Assembly: GCA_900557035.1 (NCBI GenBank)
Contig: USRA01000039.1
Coordinates: 1 to 19,612 of the forward strand
Direction of reading: 5' to 3'
Origin: an uncultured Prevotella sp.
GTDB lineage: Bacteria; Bacteroidota; Bacteroidia; Bacteroidales; Bacteroidaceae
Length of the DNA stretch: 19,612 nt
The notes below the pieces were generated by a model, which searched no databases, was not told the origin of the DNA, and was given only the letters and a program-made list of their open reading frames with translations. This document shows, piece by piece, positions 7,198 to 16,700 of this stretch; positions within the stretch are counted from its first letter, which is position 1; the number at the start of each line of letters is the position of its first letter. Position numbers and translations under genes: made by a program.

Positions 7198-8379
7198 TTA
7201 CTCCACATAAAGCACGAGTCCCTTCAGGTATTCGCCTTCAGGATGATAGATGTTGATAGGATGATCGGCTGGCTGATGCAACTGGTGCAGGATGCGAACC
7301 TTTCTTCCTGCCTGGGCTGCTGCAGTAAACACAGCGTTGCGGAAATTATCCTTGGTTACCACCTGAGAGCAGCTGAAGGTGAAGAGGATTCCACCCTTCT
7401 TGATTCTCTGCAATCCCTTTACATTCAGGCGGGTATATCCCTTCAGCGCATTGCGCAGCGCCGCACGGTGCTTGGCAAAGGCAGGAGGATCGAGGATGAT
7501 GAGATCATACTGCTGGTCGTGATCATCCAGATATTTGAACGCATCCTCGCAGAATGCCTCGTGGCGTGGGTCGCCAGGGAAGTTGAGGGCGATGTTCTCA
7601 TTGGTCAGCTCGATTGCCTTGGCGCTGCTGTCCACGGAGTGAACCGCCTTGGCATTGCCGCGCATGGCATAGACAGAGAAACCGCCGGTATAGCAGAACA
7701 TGTTGAGCACGCTCTTGCCCTTGGCGTAATGCTCGAGCAGGGAGCGGTTCTCACGCTGATCTACGAAGAAACCGGTCTTCTGACCGCGCAGCCAGTCGAT
7801 ATGGAACTTCAATCCGTTCTCCACAGCCACGTCATCGGCATCACCACCCAGGATAAAGCCATTCTCCTGGCGCAGGTCAGCCTTGTATGGCAGGGTGGTC
7901 TCGCTCTTGTAGTAGATGTTCTGCAGCTCATCGCCCATCACCTGCTTCAGCGCCTTGGCAATCTCCATGCGGCATACATGCATACCCACACTGTGAGCCT
8001 GCATCACGGCTGTAGGACCATAGCAGTCGATAACGAGACCCGGCAGGTTATCTCCCTCGCCATGCACCAGTCGATAGGTATTGTTGTCTGGATTGCCGGC
8101 AATATCTACCGCCAGTCGCATCCTGTAAGCCGACTCCAGTCGGGCGCACCAGAATTCGTTGTCGATATCCACATCGCTGAAAGATAATACTCTCACGGCG
8201 ATGGAACCGATCTGATAGTGACCGATGGCGATGAAGTCGCCGGAAGAAGTGAAAACCCTTACGGTTTCACCTTCCTCTATATCATTGTCCATGCGCTGGA
8301 TAGCGCCGGAGAATATCCATGGATGGAATCTCTTGAGAGATTCTTCTTTTCCCTTCTTTAAATATACGTTCTTATACAT
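7198..8379 (-). CDS. rlmI: RlmI-like 23S rRNA (cytosine-5) methyltransferase
   Basis: A class I SAM-dependent methyltransferase of the RlmI/YccW family, which in E. coli methylates C1962 of 23S rRNA. The 393-residue protein has an N-terminal PUA RNA-binding domain (about 1-75, with LKKGKEESLKRFHPWIFSGA). An EEHEE-type linker domain follows, with RLVHGEGDNLPGLVIDCYG. The Rossmann methyltransferase domain carries the SAM-binding motif VLNMFCYTGGFSVYAM (about 220-235), DLIILDPPAFAK (motif IV, about 295-306) and FTFSCSQVV, whose Cys is the expected catalytic residue. The length is normal (E. coli about 396). It lies 110 nt after the exonuclease gene on the same strand, a spacing that allows cotranscription; no promoter matching the consensus was seen in the gap. 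The family is certain; the exact target base is inferred from homology. Confidence 0.9.
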   Translation of the reverse strand: MYKNVYLKKGKEESLKRFHPWIFSGAIQRMDNDIEEGETVRVFTSSGDFIAIGHYQIGSIAVRVLSFSDVDIDNEFWCARLESAYRMRLAVDIAGNPDNNTYRLVHGEGDNLPGLVIDCYGPTAVMQAHSVGMHVCRMEIAKALKQVMGDELQNIYYKSETTLPYKADLRQENGFILGGDADDVAVENGLKFHIDWLRGQKTGFFVDQRENRSLLEHYAKGKSVLNMFCYTGGFSVYAMRGNAKAVHSVDSSAKAIELTNENIALNFPGDPRHEAFCEDAFKYLDDHDQQYDLIILDPPAFAKHRAALRNALKGYTRLNVKGLQRIKKGGILFTFSCSQVVTKDNFRNAVFTAAAQAGRKVRILHQLHQPADHPINIYHPEGEYLKGLVLYVE

Positions 8380-8489
8380 TATTATATTATATAGTCTTTA
8401 ATATTGCTCGCATGTGGAAAATTTAGAGGAAGTGATACTTCTTTAACTTCAATAAATTCTCTCCTTAACGAAAGCTTGAATACATGAAC

Positions 8490-9101
8490 CTAGGACTCTA
8501 CCAGTTCGTAATCGTCGGTCTTGCAGAGCCGGTTGAACTCCTCGTAGAGATGAATGCAGCACCATGCATCCGTAGCGGCATATCTGCACTGAGCCTCTCT
8601 GAGCTCCTGGGCTTCCCAGTTGCTGAGTCGCTGCGCCTTGCTGATTTTCTGATGGAAGAGGTTGGCGTAGATTTTCTGCAGGCTCATATCCTTGATGCCG
8701 AATTTCTTAGCCACATCCTGTAACTCGATGAAATATCCCGGCTTGAAATCGCATCTGCGATGCAGCTGCAGGATGTCATCATGCCAAGACAATCCCACTT
8801 TTGGCACCCTTTTATCCTCCAGGAATCGGATGATGGCTGGTGTCATACCCGTGAGATGCAGGCGGAAGAGATAGCAGGTATCGCGGGTACTCACCTGCAG
8901 CAGCGATACCTGGAAGTGCATACCCTTGGAGAAACTTGGTCGTGTCTCGGTATCCACACCCAGAATATCCTGTCCCAGGAGATATTCAACAGCGGCATCT
9001 GTATCTTCAGCCTTATCTATCACTATCATTTTGCCAGGAAAGAGAATTCGAGGCAAGCTATTGACAGTTTTCTTTTCGAAACTAGTGAAAATTATCTTCA
9101 T
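8490..9101 (-). CDS. 3'-5' exonuclease, RNase D-like DEDDy family
   Basis: A 203-residue single-domain exonuclease of the DnaQ/RNase D fold. The acidic catalytic set is visible: D50 and E52 in GVDTETRP (ExoI), an Asp in GLSWHDDILQL (about 108-109, ExoII), and YAATDAW near residue 175 (ExoIII, with Tyr and Asp), which makes it a DEDDy enzyme. The HRDC domains of full-length RNase D are missing, so it is the short form widespread in Bacteroidota. Substrate (tRNA, other RNA or DNA) cannot be decided. The N-terminal extension FPGKMIVIDKAED before the fold is typical of this short family and supports the ATG at 9101 over the internal Met25. It is transcribed divergently from ftsK out of a mirror-symmetric promoter region. 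Confidence 0.88.
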   Translation of the reverse strand: MKIIFTSFEKKTVNSLPRILFPGKMIVIDKAEDTDAAVEYLLGQDILGVDTETRPSFSKGMHFQVSLLQVSTRDTCYLFRLHLTGMTPAIIRFLEDKRVPKVGLSWHDDILQLHRRCDFKPGYFIELQDVAKKFGIKDMSLQKIYANLFHQKISKAQRLSNWEAQELREAQCRYAATDAWCCIHLYEEFNRLCKTDDYELVES

Positions 9102-9127
9102 TACTGCTATTTATTCATTACAAGTTG

Positions 9128-9135
9128 CAAAATTA
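9128..9135 (-). promoter_or_regulatory. Predicted -7 element of the exonuclease gene
   Basis: TAATTTTG on the minus strand, 27 bp upstream of the exonuclease ATG, fits TAnnTTTG. No TTTG is present 20 bp upstream, so the -33 element is weak or absent. The very short leader predicted is compatible with direct translation. Confidence 0.5.
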
Positions 9136-9179
9136 GCAAAAAATCCCGAAAAAAAGGAGCGTTTCTCAATCTTTTTTGC

Positions 9180-9187
9180 TAATTTTG
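9180..9187 (+). promoter_or_regulatory. Predicted -7 element of ftsK
   Basis: TAATTTTG fits TAnnTTTG and lies 28 bp before the ftsK ATG. The mirror copy serves the opposite gene. The expected -33 position shows GGAG, not TTTG, so strength may depend on an activator or on the T-rich tract just upstream. Confidence 0.5.
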
Positions 9188-9215
9188 CAGTTAAATATTA
9201 AAAAGAAATAGAAAA

Positions 9216-11849
9216 ATGGCAAAGAAAAGAACATCAGGCAAAACTAAATCATTTAGCGAAGCCATTGGTTTACAATATATTTTCAACAATACGATTACCG
9301 ATTTCTTCCTCGGACTCGCCTTGCTCGTAGTTGCTGTCGTCATGATGTTGGCGATGATTTCCTTCCTCAGTACGGGCGCTGCCGACCAGAGCTTGTTGGA
9401 GAACCTGCAGCCCGGAGAATGGACCAACACCCAGCAGATGTTCCAGAACTACTGCGGATCCCTGGGAGCCATCCTCTCCTATTGGCTGATGGCGGTGAAC
9501 TTCGGTTTCCCTGCCTTCTTGATCCCCTGCTTCGTGGTGATGGTGGCTTTCCAGCTGATGAATGTCTATCGCGTGAATCTTTGGAAGTGGTTCTTCTGCA
9601 TGATGGCGGTGATGATCTGGTCATCCGTCACCTTCGCCAAGTTCCTCACTCCTATCTTCGGCAGTCTCATCTTCAATCCGGGCGGAAAGCACGGAATGTA
9701 TGTGGTCCAGGCCCTGGAGAATGTCATCGGTCCTCCGGGACTCACCTCCATCCTCTTCTTCGTGGCGATCGCATTCCTCACCTATATCACCACCGAGACC
9801 ATCACCATCGTGAGAAAGGCTCTCAACCCTATCGGCTATATATCTAATAAGGTGAAATTCGAGATTACCAACCATAGGGAGAAGCAGGAGGAGGATAATG
9901 CCATCGATGAAGCTTACCGGAATGCTGCCCAGGGTGTGGTGCAGGATGAGGAGGATGAGATGGACGAGAACTCCGAGACTTCCCAGACTAAGGAGACAAC
10001 TCCTAACCAGGGGGCTGCCGAGATCCAGGAAAGTTCTCTGCAGCAGGAAATGGACAAGGAGCAGAAAGACGGAAATGAGAAGACTGCCTCGCCAATCGAC
10101 CTCGATGCAGCCGCTGCCGATGACAGCCAGCAGGCTGATGCCGACAAGAACGTGGCAGCTCCGAGTCTGATTCAGCAGCAGCGCGAACTCAGAGCACAGC
10201 GCGCAGAAAGAGAGCGCCAGGAGATGGCTGCTGCCGCTGCCGCTTCGGCTCATATCGGAATGGATATCTCTGTGGCTACTGGAGAGGAGAAGGCTACCAG
10301 CAACACCGTAAGCAATGCCGAGGTGCTCAATACGCCTATCAATCCGAAGGAGCCGTTCACTAGATACAAGTACCCTACCCTCAACCTGCTGAAGAAATAC
10401 GACGACCAGGAGGTGTCTATCGACGAAGAGGAGCAGAAGGCCAACAAGAACCGAATCATCGAGGTGCTGGGCAACTTCGGCGTACAGATCAAGACCATCC
10501 GTGCCACCGTGGGTCCTACCATCACCCTCTACGAGATCCAGCCTGCCGAGGGTGTGCGCATCTCCAAGATCAAGAACCTGGAGGATGATATCGCCCTGAG
10601 CCTCGCTGCCCTGGGTATCCGTATCATCGCTCCTATCCCTGGCAAGGGAACCATCGGTATCGAGGTGCCTAATGCCAAGGCGAACATCGTGAGCATGGAG
10701 AGTATCCTGAACTCCAAGAAGTTCCAGGAAACCAAGATGGAACTGCCTATCGCGCTGGGTAAGACCATCACCAACGAGGTGTTCATGGTGGATCTGGCGA
10801 AGATTCCTCACCTGCTCGTTGCCGGTGCTACCGGTCAGGGTAAGTCTGTTGGTCTCAACGCCATCATCACTTCCCTGCTCTACAAGAAGCATCCTAACGA
10901 ACTGAAGCTGGTGCTCATCGACCCTAAGAAGGTGGAGTTCAGCGTATATTCACGCATCACCAACAAGTTTATGGCTGCCGTTCCGGACGAGGAGGAGCCT
11001 ATCATCACCGACGTAACCAAGGTGGTGAGAACGCTGAACAGCCTCTGTGTGCTGATGGACAGCCGCTACGACCTGCTGAAGAAGGCGGGAGCCAGAAACA
11101 TCAAGGAGTATAATCAGAAATACGTGAACCACAGACTGAAACTGACTGACGGTCACGAATTTATGCCATACATCGTAGTGATTATCGATGAGTTTGGAGA
11201 TTTGATCATGACAGCCGGCAAGGAGGTGGAGCTTCCTATCGCCCGCATCGCCCAGCTGGCACGTGCCGTGGGCATCCACATGATCATCGCTACCCAGCGT
11301 CCTACCACCAGCATCATCACCGGTAACATCAAGGCAAACTTCCCGGGCCGTATCGCCTTCAAGGTAACTTCGGCCATCGACTCCAAGACCATCCTCGACA
11401 GAACGGGAGCCAACCAGCTCATCGGTCGTGGTGATATGCTCTATCTCAACGGCAACGAACCGGTGCGTGTTCAGTGCGCCTTCGTAGATACTCCAGAGAT
11501 TGAGCGCATCAACGAATACATCTGCGACCAGCCTGGTCCTATCGAACCGATGGAATTGCCTGAGCCAGCCAGCGAGGATGGCGGTGCAGGAGGTGGAGGC
11601 AGCGTAGATGCCCGCAACCTGGATCCATATTTCGAGGAGGCAGCCCACGCCATCGTTCTCTCGCAGCAGGGCAGCACCAGTATGATCCAGCGCCGTTTCA
11701 GCATCGGCTACAACCGTGCCGGCCGACTGATGGACCAGCTTGAGGCAGCAGGCATCGTAGGAGCCGCTCAGGGCAGTAAGCCAAGAGAGGTACTCCTGCA
11801 GGATGAGAACCAGCTCAATACATTGCTGATGCAGCTGAGAAACTCGTAA
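9216..11849 (+). CDS. ftsK: DNA translocase FtsK/SpoIIIE
   Basis: FtsK is anchored at the division septum and pumps chromosomal DNA so that the termini clear the closing septum. The 877-residue protein has four membrane segments in the first 190 residues (about 25-47, 85-112, 125-145, 167-190). Next comes a low-complexity linker rich in Glu, Gln, Asp and Ala (about 215-385). The alpha/beta motor follows, with Walker A GATGQGKSV at 537-545 and Walker B VVIIDEFGDL near 657. The winged-helix gamma domain is at about 800-872 (SMIQRRFSIGYNRAGRLMDQ), which reads KOPS-like orienting sequences. The length is shorter than E. coli FtsK because of a shorter linker, and normal for the phylum. The ATG at 9216 is the only plausible start, preceded by an A-rich stretch. 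lolA follows after 28 nt and is probably cotranscribed. Confidence 0.96.
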   Translation: MAKKRTSGKTKSFSEAIGLQYIFNNTITDFFLGLALLVVAVVMMLAMISFLSTGAADQSLLENLQPGEWTNTQQMFQNYCGSLGAILSYWLMAVNFGFPAFLIPCFVVMVAFQLMNVYRVNLWKWFFCMMAVMIWSSVTFAKFLTPIFGSLIFNPGGKHGMYVVQALENVIGPPGLTSILFFVAIAFLTYITTETITIVRKALNPIGYISNKVKFEITNHREKQEEDNAIDEAYRNAAQGVVQDEEDEMDENSETSQTKETTPNQGAAEIQESSLQQEMDKEQKDGNEKTASPIDLDAAAADDSQQADADKNVAAPSLIQQQRELRAQRAERERQEMAAAAAASAHIGMDISVATGEEKATSNTVSNAEVLNTPINPKEPFTRYKYPTLNLLKKYDDQEVSIDEEEQKANKNRIIEVLGNFGVQIKTIRATVGPTITLYEIQPAEGVRISKIKNLEDDIALSLAALGIRIIAPIPGKGTIGIEVPNAKANIVSMESILNSKKFQETKMELPIALGKTITNEVFMVDLAKIPHLLVAGATGQGKSVGLNAIITSLLYKKHPNELKLVLIDPKKVEFSVYSRITNKFMAAVPDEEEPIITDVTKVVRTLNSLCVLMDSRYDLLKKAGARNIKEYNQKYVNHRLKLTDGHEFMPYIVVIIDEFGDLIMTAGKEVELPIARIAQLARAVGIHMIIATQRPTTSIITGNIKANFPGRIAFKVTSAIDSKTILDRTGANQLIGRGDMLYLNGNEPVRVQCAFVDTPEIERINEYICDQPGPIEPMELPEPASEDGGAGGGGSVDARNLDPYFEEAAHAIVLSQQGSTSMIQRRFSIGYNRAGRLMDQLEAAGIVGAAQGSKPREVLLQDENQLNTLLMQLRNS

Positions 11850-11877
11850 TTTGAATAATACAATAAACAGTAAGGAT

Positions 11878-12477
11878 ATGAAAAAGATTTTAGCTATCGC
11901 TTTCGCAGCGATGATGAGCCTGGGCACCATGGCGCAGACAGCCCAGCAGGTGCTCGACAAGACCGCTGCCGTTATCGGCAACAAGAAGGGCGCTACCGCC
12001 AACTTCAAGCTGTCTAGTCCTAAGTACGGCTCGGCAAGCGGTACCATCACCATCAAGGGTAACAAGTTTAATGCGCGCACACCGGAAGCCATCGTATGGT
12101 ATAACGGCAAGACGCAGTGGACCTATATGAAGAAGACCAACGAGGTGAACGTGAGCAACCCTACCCAGGCCAAGCAGATGTCGATGAATCCTTATACCTT
12201 CATCCACATCTACAAGACAGGATATAAGAGCACCCTCAAGACTGTGGGCGGCAACTATCAGGTGCATCTCGTAGCCAACAACCAGAAGCGTACCGTGGCA
12301 GAGATGTATATCACCATCAACAAGAACACCCACGTGCCATCGCAGGTAAAGATGCGCCAGGGCTCTACCTGGAGCACCATCGATATCTCTGGTTTCAAGG
12401 CAAAGGGCGTTTCCAACAATTCCTTCGTCTTCAACAGCAAGGAATTCCCTGGAGCAGAAGTTATCGACCTGAGATAA
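11878..12477 (+). CDS. lolA: Outer-membrane lipoprotein carrier protein LolA
   Basis: LolA is the periplasmic chaperone that carries lipoproteins released by the LolCDE transporter to the outer membrane. The 199-residue protein begins MKKILAIAFAAMMSLGTMA followed by QT, a Sec signal peptide probably cut after Ala19. The mature part is a beta-rich single domain with KGNKFNARTPEAIVWYNGKT, QWTYMKKTNEVNVSNP and SQVKMRQGSTWSTIDI, typical of Bacteroidota LolA-like proteins. An in-frame TTG 27 nt upstream would add nine polar residues before the signal peptide, so the ATG at 11878 was chosen. It lies 28 nt after ftsK, a pairing common in this phylum. There is no Cys after the signal peptide, so it is soluble rather than lipidated. 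Confidence 0.87.
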   Translation: MKKILAIAFAAMMSLGTMAQTAQQVLDKTAAVIGNKKGATANFKLSSPKYGSASGTITIKGNKFNARTPEAIVWYNGKTQWTYMKKTNEVNVSNPTQAKQMSMNPYTFIHIYKTGYKSTLKTVGGNYQVHLVANNQKRTVAEMYITINKNTHVPSQVKMRQGSTWSTIDISGFKAKGVSNNSFVFNSKEFPGAEVIDLR

Positions 12478-12544
12478 TATTACAGATAATATTATGTGTA
12501 ATATTACAGATGTTATTGAAGATAATATTAAGATAATAATAAAG
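12473..12544. repeat. 12-bp tandem array of the palindromic octamer TAATATTA
   Basis: The palindrome TAATATTA occurs at 12475, 12487, 12499 and 12523, all in phase with a 12-bp period. The unit at 12511 is degenerate (TGTTATTG) and a shifted, decayed sixth unit follows. The unit is roughly GATAATATTACA. The first copy contains the lolA stop codon. The array fills most of the 95-bp gap before nahK, where no standard promoter was found. It may be a slippage-prone AT microsatellite or a set of protein-binding sites. Confidence 0.8.
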
Positions 12545-12572
12545 CTTTATAAATGTTTAAAACCAAACTAAA

Positions 12573-13655
12573 ATGAAAGATCTCAAACCTATCATCTCAC
12601 AGTTCGATATCATCGGAACTGTAAATGAGGTAAAACCTCTCGGTAATGGACTCATCAATGACACCTACAAGGTGACAACAGTAGAAGACGATGCACCAGA
12701 CTATGTTCTCCAGCGCATCAACGACTCTATCTTCACCGATGTAGATCTCTTGCAGCATAATATCGAGGAAGTAACTACCCACATCCGCCAGCAGCTCGAA
12801 AAGCAGGGCGCTGACGACATCAACCGCAAGGTGCTCACCTTCGTGAAAGCCAGCAACGGCAAGACCTATGTAAAAGACGAAGACCAGCAGTACTGGCGCA
12901 TTTCCGTCTTCATTCCTCGTGCCATCACCCAGGAGGCTGTAAACCCAGAGAGTTCTTACTACGCTGGAAAGACCTTCGGAGAGTTCGAGGCTCAGCTTAC
13001 CGATATCACCGACCGCCTCGGCGAAACTATCCCTGATTTCCACAACATGGAACTGCGCCGCGACCAGCTCCGTCAGGCTGTCAAGGAAGACCGTGCAGGA
13101 CGCGCAGAAGGCGTGAAGGATTTCATCGCAGAAATAGAGAATTATATGGATGAGATGTGTCTCTGCCAGCGCCTCTTCCGCGAGGGCAAGTTGCAGAAGC
13201 ATGTCTGCCACTGCGATACCAAGGTCAACAACATGATGTTTGATGAAGAGGGTCGCGTATTGTGCGTCATCGACCTCGATACCGTGATGCCATCACTCTT
13301 CGTGAGCGATTACGGCGATTTCCTCCGCACGGCAGCGAATACCATCGCCGAGGATTCTCCAGAGTTCGAGAAGATAGATTTCCGTATGGACATCTTCGAG
13401 TCGTTCACCCGCGGCTATGTGGAGTCAGCATCAGCCTTCCTTTCTCCACTGGAGATTTCCCTGCTTCCTCATGCAGCCGAGCTCTTCCCATACATGCAGG
13501 CAGTCCGCTTCCTCTGGGATTACCTCAACGGCGACCACTACTGGAAGTGCAAGTATCCTGAGCACAACCTCGTAAGAGCCAAGAACCAGTGGCATCTCTT
13601 CCTCAAGGCGAAGGAACACGAGGCAGAGATGAAGGCATTCATCGAAAAACTGTAG
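12573..13655 (+). CDS. NahK-like N-acetylhexosamine 1-kinase (APH-fold phosphotransferase)
   Basis: A 360-residue kinase of the aminoglycoside-phosphotransferase fold, close in length and motifs to Bifidobacterium longum NahK, which phosphorylates GlcNAc and GalNAc at C1. Key blocks are the glycine-rich ATP loop EVKPLGNGLINDTYKV (about 20-35) and the DYVLQRIND strand. The Brenner-type catalytic loop VCHCDTKVNNMMFD carries the catalytic Asp at 215, and IDLDTVMPS carries the metal ligands at D234/D236. There is no signal peptide, so it acts in the cytoplasm. Other members of this fold act on aminoglycosides, choline or homoserine, but CDTKVNN followed by IDLDTVMP is the NahK-type pattern. It lies 76 nt before the secreted GH31 gene, which would release a suitable sugar. 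Substrate is inferred from motif and context. Confidence 0.75.
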   Translation: MKDLKPIISQFDIIGTVNEVKPLGNGLINDTYKVTTVEDDAPDYVLQRINDSIFTDVDLLQHNIEEVTTHIRQQLEKQGADDINRKVLTFVKASNGKTYVKDEDQQYWRISVFIPRAITQEAVNPESSYYAGKTFGEFEAQLTDITDRLGETIPDFHNMELRRDQLRQAVKEDRAGRAEGVKDFIAEIENYMDEMCLCQRLFREGKLQKHVCHCDTKVNNMMFDEEGRVLCVIDLDTVMPSLFVSDYGDFLRTAANTIAEDSPEFEKIDFRMDIFESFTRGYVESASAFLSPLEISLLPHAAELFPYMQAVRFLWDYLNGDHYWKCKYPEHNLVRAKNQWHLFLKAKEHEAEMKAFIEKL

Positions 13656-13660
13656 TTAAA

Positions 13661-13714
13661 GGAGTTAAAGGAATTAAGAAGTTAACTACATAACACTTTA
13701 TCTCCTTTAACTCC
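13661..13714. repeat. 12-bp inverted repeat between nahK-like gene and GH31 gene
   Basis: GGAGTTAAAGGA (13661-13672) is the exact reverse complement of TCCTTTAACTCC (13703-13714), with a 30-bp loop. The left side also holds direct repeats of GTTAAAGGA. As RNA it would form a hairpin whose right arm ends 17 nt before the GH31 ATG. It could be an intercistronic processing or stabilising structure, a weak terminator or a dispersed intergenic repeat; there is no T-run after it. Confidence 0.6.
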
Positions 13715-13731
13715 ATAACCCCCAAAAGACA

Positions 13732-16700
13732 ATGAGTAATATTTATAAGAAATTATCTGTTGGCAACCTGATGGCAATGGCAGTAACCTTGCCTATGGTT
13801 GCCAACACAACCAACACAGCATCATCCCCTCTGCTTCCATCCGCTCCCGATGCCCAGAAGGCAGCCCAGACCGTGAAGACTGGAGATGTTCAGATTCTCA
13901 GAATCAATCCTACGCTGGTGGAGATTGTCTTCGCCAACCAGCAACGTGTCGCCGTAGATTTCTATGGCGAAAGTGTTTTCCGTATCTTCGAAGATCATAA
14001 CGATGGCGTGATGAGAGCACCCGAGGCTAAGCCTGAGGCAAGCATCCTGGTGGATAATCCACGCACCGCCCTGAATCACAAGCAGGTAAAGGTGGAGGAG
14101 AAGGATAACTCCATCATCCTTTCTACCACCAAGGCACAGGTCATCTTCGACAAGGCTACCCAGCTCTTCAAGATCATCAACCTAGAAGACGGGAAGACCG
14201 TGGCAGAGCAGAGCGCTCCGGCACAGTTTACACCCGAAAAGGTAACCCTCAGCCTGCGCGAGCTGCCGGATGAGTATTTCTTCGGCGGCGGCGTACAGAA
14301 CGGAAGATTCTCTCACAAGGGTGAGAAAATCGAAATCGTCAACACCAACAACTGGGTAGATGGCGGAGTGGCTTCCCCTGCCCCATTCTATTGGTCAACC
14401 GCTGGCTACGGCTTTATGTGGTACACCTTCAAGCCAGGTCTCTACGACTTCGGTTCTACCCACAACGGAAAGGTAGAACTCTCTCACGAATCCAAGAACT
14501 TAGACGTTTTCTTCATGGTGGGCAAGAAACCTACCGATCTGCTCGATGGCTATTACCAGCTCACCGGAAACCCTGTATTGCTCCCTAAGTTCGGCTTCTA
14601 CGAGGGCCATCTCAATGCATACAACCGCGACTACTGGAAGGAGGCCGACAAGGGCCGGACCATGGTGTTCGAGGACGGAAAGGCGTATAAGGAAAGCGCC
14701 AGCGACAAGACCGGCATCAAGGAATCGCTGAATGGCGAGAAGAACAACTACCAGTTCTCGGCTCGTGCGGCAATCGACCGCTATGTGAAGCACGACATGC
14801 CGCTGGGATGGTTCCTGCCAAACGATGGATACGGAGCCGGATACGGTCAGGAGACTACCCTGGACGGCAACATCCAGAACCTGAAGAAATTCGGTGATTA
14901 CGCCCGCAAGCAGGGCGTGGAGATCGGACTCTGGACCCAGTCAGACCTGCATCCGAAAGACAGCATCGAGGCGCTCCTGCAGCGCGACATCGTGAAGGAG
15001 GTGGGAACCGCTGGCGTAAGAGTGCTCAAGACCGATGTGGCTTGGGTAGGCGATGGATATTCCTTCGGACTGAATGGTGTGGCAGACGTGGCTAAGATCA
15101 TGCCTTACTATGGCGAGAATGCCCGCCCGTTCATCATCTCGCTCGACGGATGGGCTGGTACACAGCGATACGCATCCGTCTGGTCGGGCGACCAGACCGG
15201 TGGCGACTGGGAGTACATCCGCTTCCACATCCCTACCTTCATCGGCGCCGGACTTTCGGGTATCTCTAACATCACATCTGATAACGATGGTATCTTCGGC
15301 GGAAAGAATCCGATCGTCAACATGCGAGAGTTCGAATGGAAGGCCTTCACCGCGATGGGGCTGAACATGGATGGCTGGGGCAGCAATGCCAAGTATCCTC
15401 ATATCCTGGGCGAACCGGTTACTTCCGTCAACCGCTGGTATTTGAAGCTCAAGTCAGAGCTGATGCCATACATCTACACGGCAGCCCATGAGGCTGTAAC
15501 CGGCAAGCCGCTGGTAAGAGCCATGTTCCTCGACGAAGCCAACCCTTATACCCTGGGCAAGGCAACGCAGTATCAGTTCATGTGCGGTCCGTCGTTCCTC
15601 GTGGCTCCTATCTACAAGGAAACCAAGATGGACAAGGAGGGCAACGATATCCGCAACGGCATCTACCTGCCGCAGGGCGAATGGGTGGATTACTTCAGCG
15701 GACATATATATAAAGGTGGAAGAATCATCAACGAGTTTGAGGCTCCCTACTGGAAACTGCCTGTCTTCGTGAAGCGAGGCGCCATCATCCCGATGGTAAA
15801 TCCTAACAACAACGTATCGCAGATAGACAACACCCAGCGCATCTTCGAACTCTATCCATACGGCGAAACCCATTACGCCCTCTATGATGATGACGGCAAG
15901 ACCGAGCTTTACCGACTGGGCGAGCACGCCACCACCAACATCACCTCTTCCCTGCAGAAAGACCGTCTCAACGTACATATCTACAAGACCACGGGCCACT
16001 TCCAGGGTCAGGAGAAGAACCAGGCTACAGAGCTGCGCATCAATCTGAGCCAGATGCCTAAGAAGCTGGCGGCGAAGATTGGCGGAAAGAGCGTGAAGCT
16101 GAACCAGGTGAATTCGCTCAACGAACTCCGCAACACCGGAAATGCGTGGTTCTTCGACGAGGCTCCACAGCTCAACCGCTTCGCCACACCGGGCAGCGAC
16201 TTCGAGAAGATGGATATCCGCAAGAATCCGATGGTATATTTACGACTGGCGAAGACCGACATCACCGCCAACGACGTAGAGCTCCGCATGGATGGCTATC
16301 AGATGGATGATGCCGATGTGCTGCTCCACGCCAGCGGTGCCCTCGCAGCTCCTCAGGTAACGATGAAGGACAGCCAGAGCCCTAACAAGGCATTCGAGCT
16401 GCTGGCTACCTGGAATAAGCAGGCCAACGCCGACTACTACGAGGTAAAGGTGGATGGCGTGATTCATTCTACCATCCGCAGCACCGAGTTCACCATCGAG
16501 AACCTGAAGCCGGAAACCGATTACGAGGTGCAGGTGAGAGCCGTGAACAAGGACGGCGTCTCTGAATGGACCACCGTTCAGGCGCATACCATCAAGGACC
16601 CTCTCGATGAAGCCATCCGCAACATCACAGCCACCAACTCTGCGAAGGACTGGGAAGGTCTGGAGGTTTCGAAGATGTTCGACTTCAACGAGAAGAACTT

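Larger units (their letters stand above)
9126..9189. repeat. 18-bp perfect inverted repeat forming the divergent promoters
   Basis: TGCAAAATTAGCAAAAAA (9126-9143) is the exact reverse complement of 9172-9189, with a 28-bp AT/G-rich spacer. Each arm contains TAATTTTG, a match to the -7 element TAnnTTTG, reading outward towards the exonuclease gene on one side and ftsK on the other. The symmetry centre (9157.5) is where both -33 elements would fall. It could therefore be a paired promoter, a binding site for a dimeric regulator, or both. Confidence 0.7.

Noticed and set aside
9621..10892. 423-residue minus-strand reading frame
   Set aside because: Antisense to ftsK; long only because the coding strand lacks codons that give stops on the other strand. 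Low-complexity Leu/Gly/Asp composition and no motif.
11851..11877. TTG start nine codons upstream of lolA
   Set aside because: It would place a polar stretch before the signal peptide; the ATG at 11878 gives a normal Sec signal.
10950..12110. 386-residue minus-strand reading frame crossing ftsK and lolA
   Set aside because: Spans two clear genes antisense, no start context and no family resemblance.
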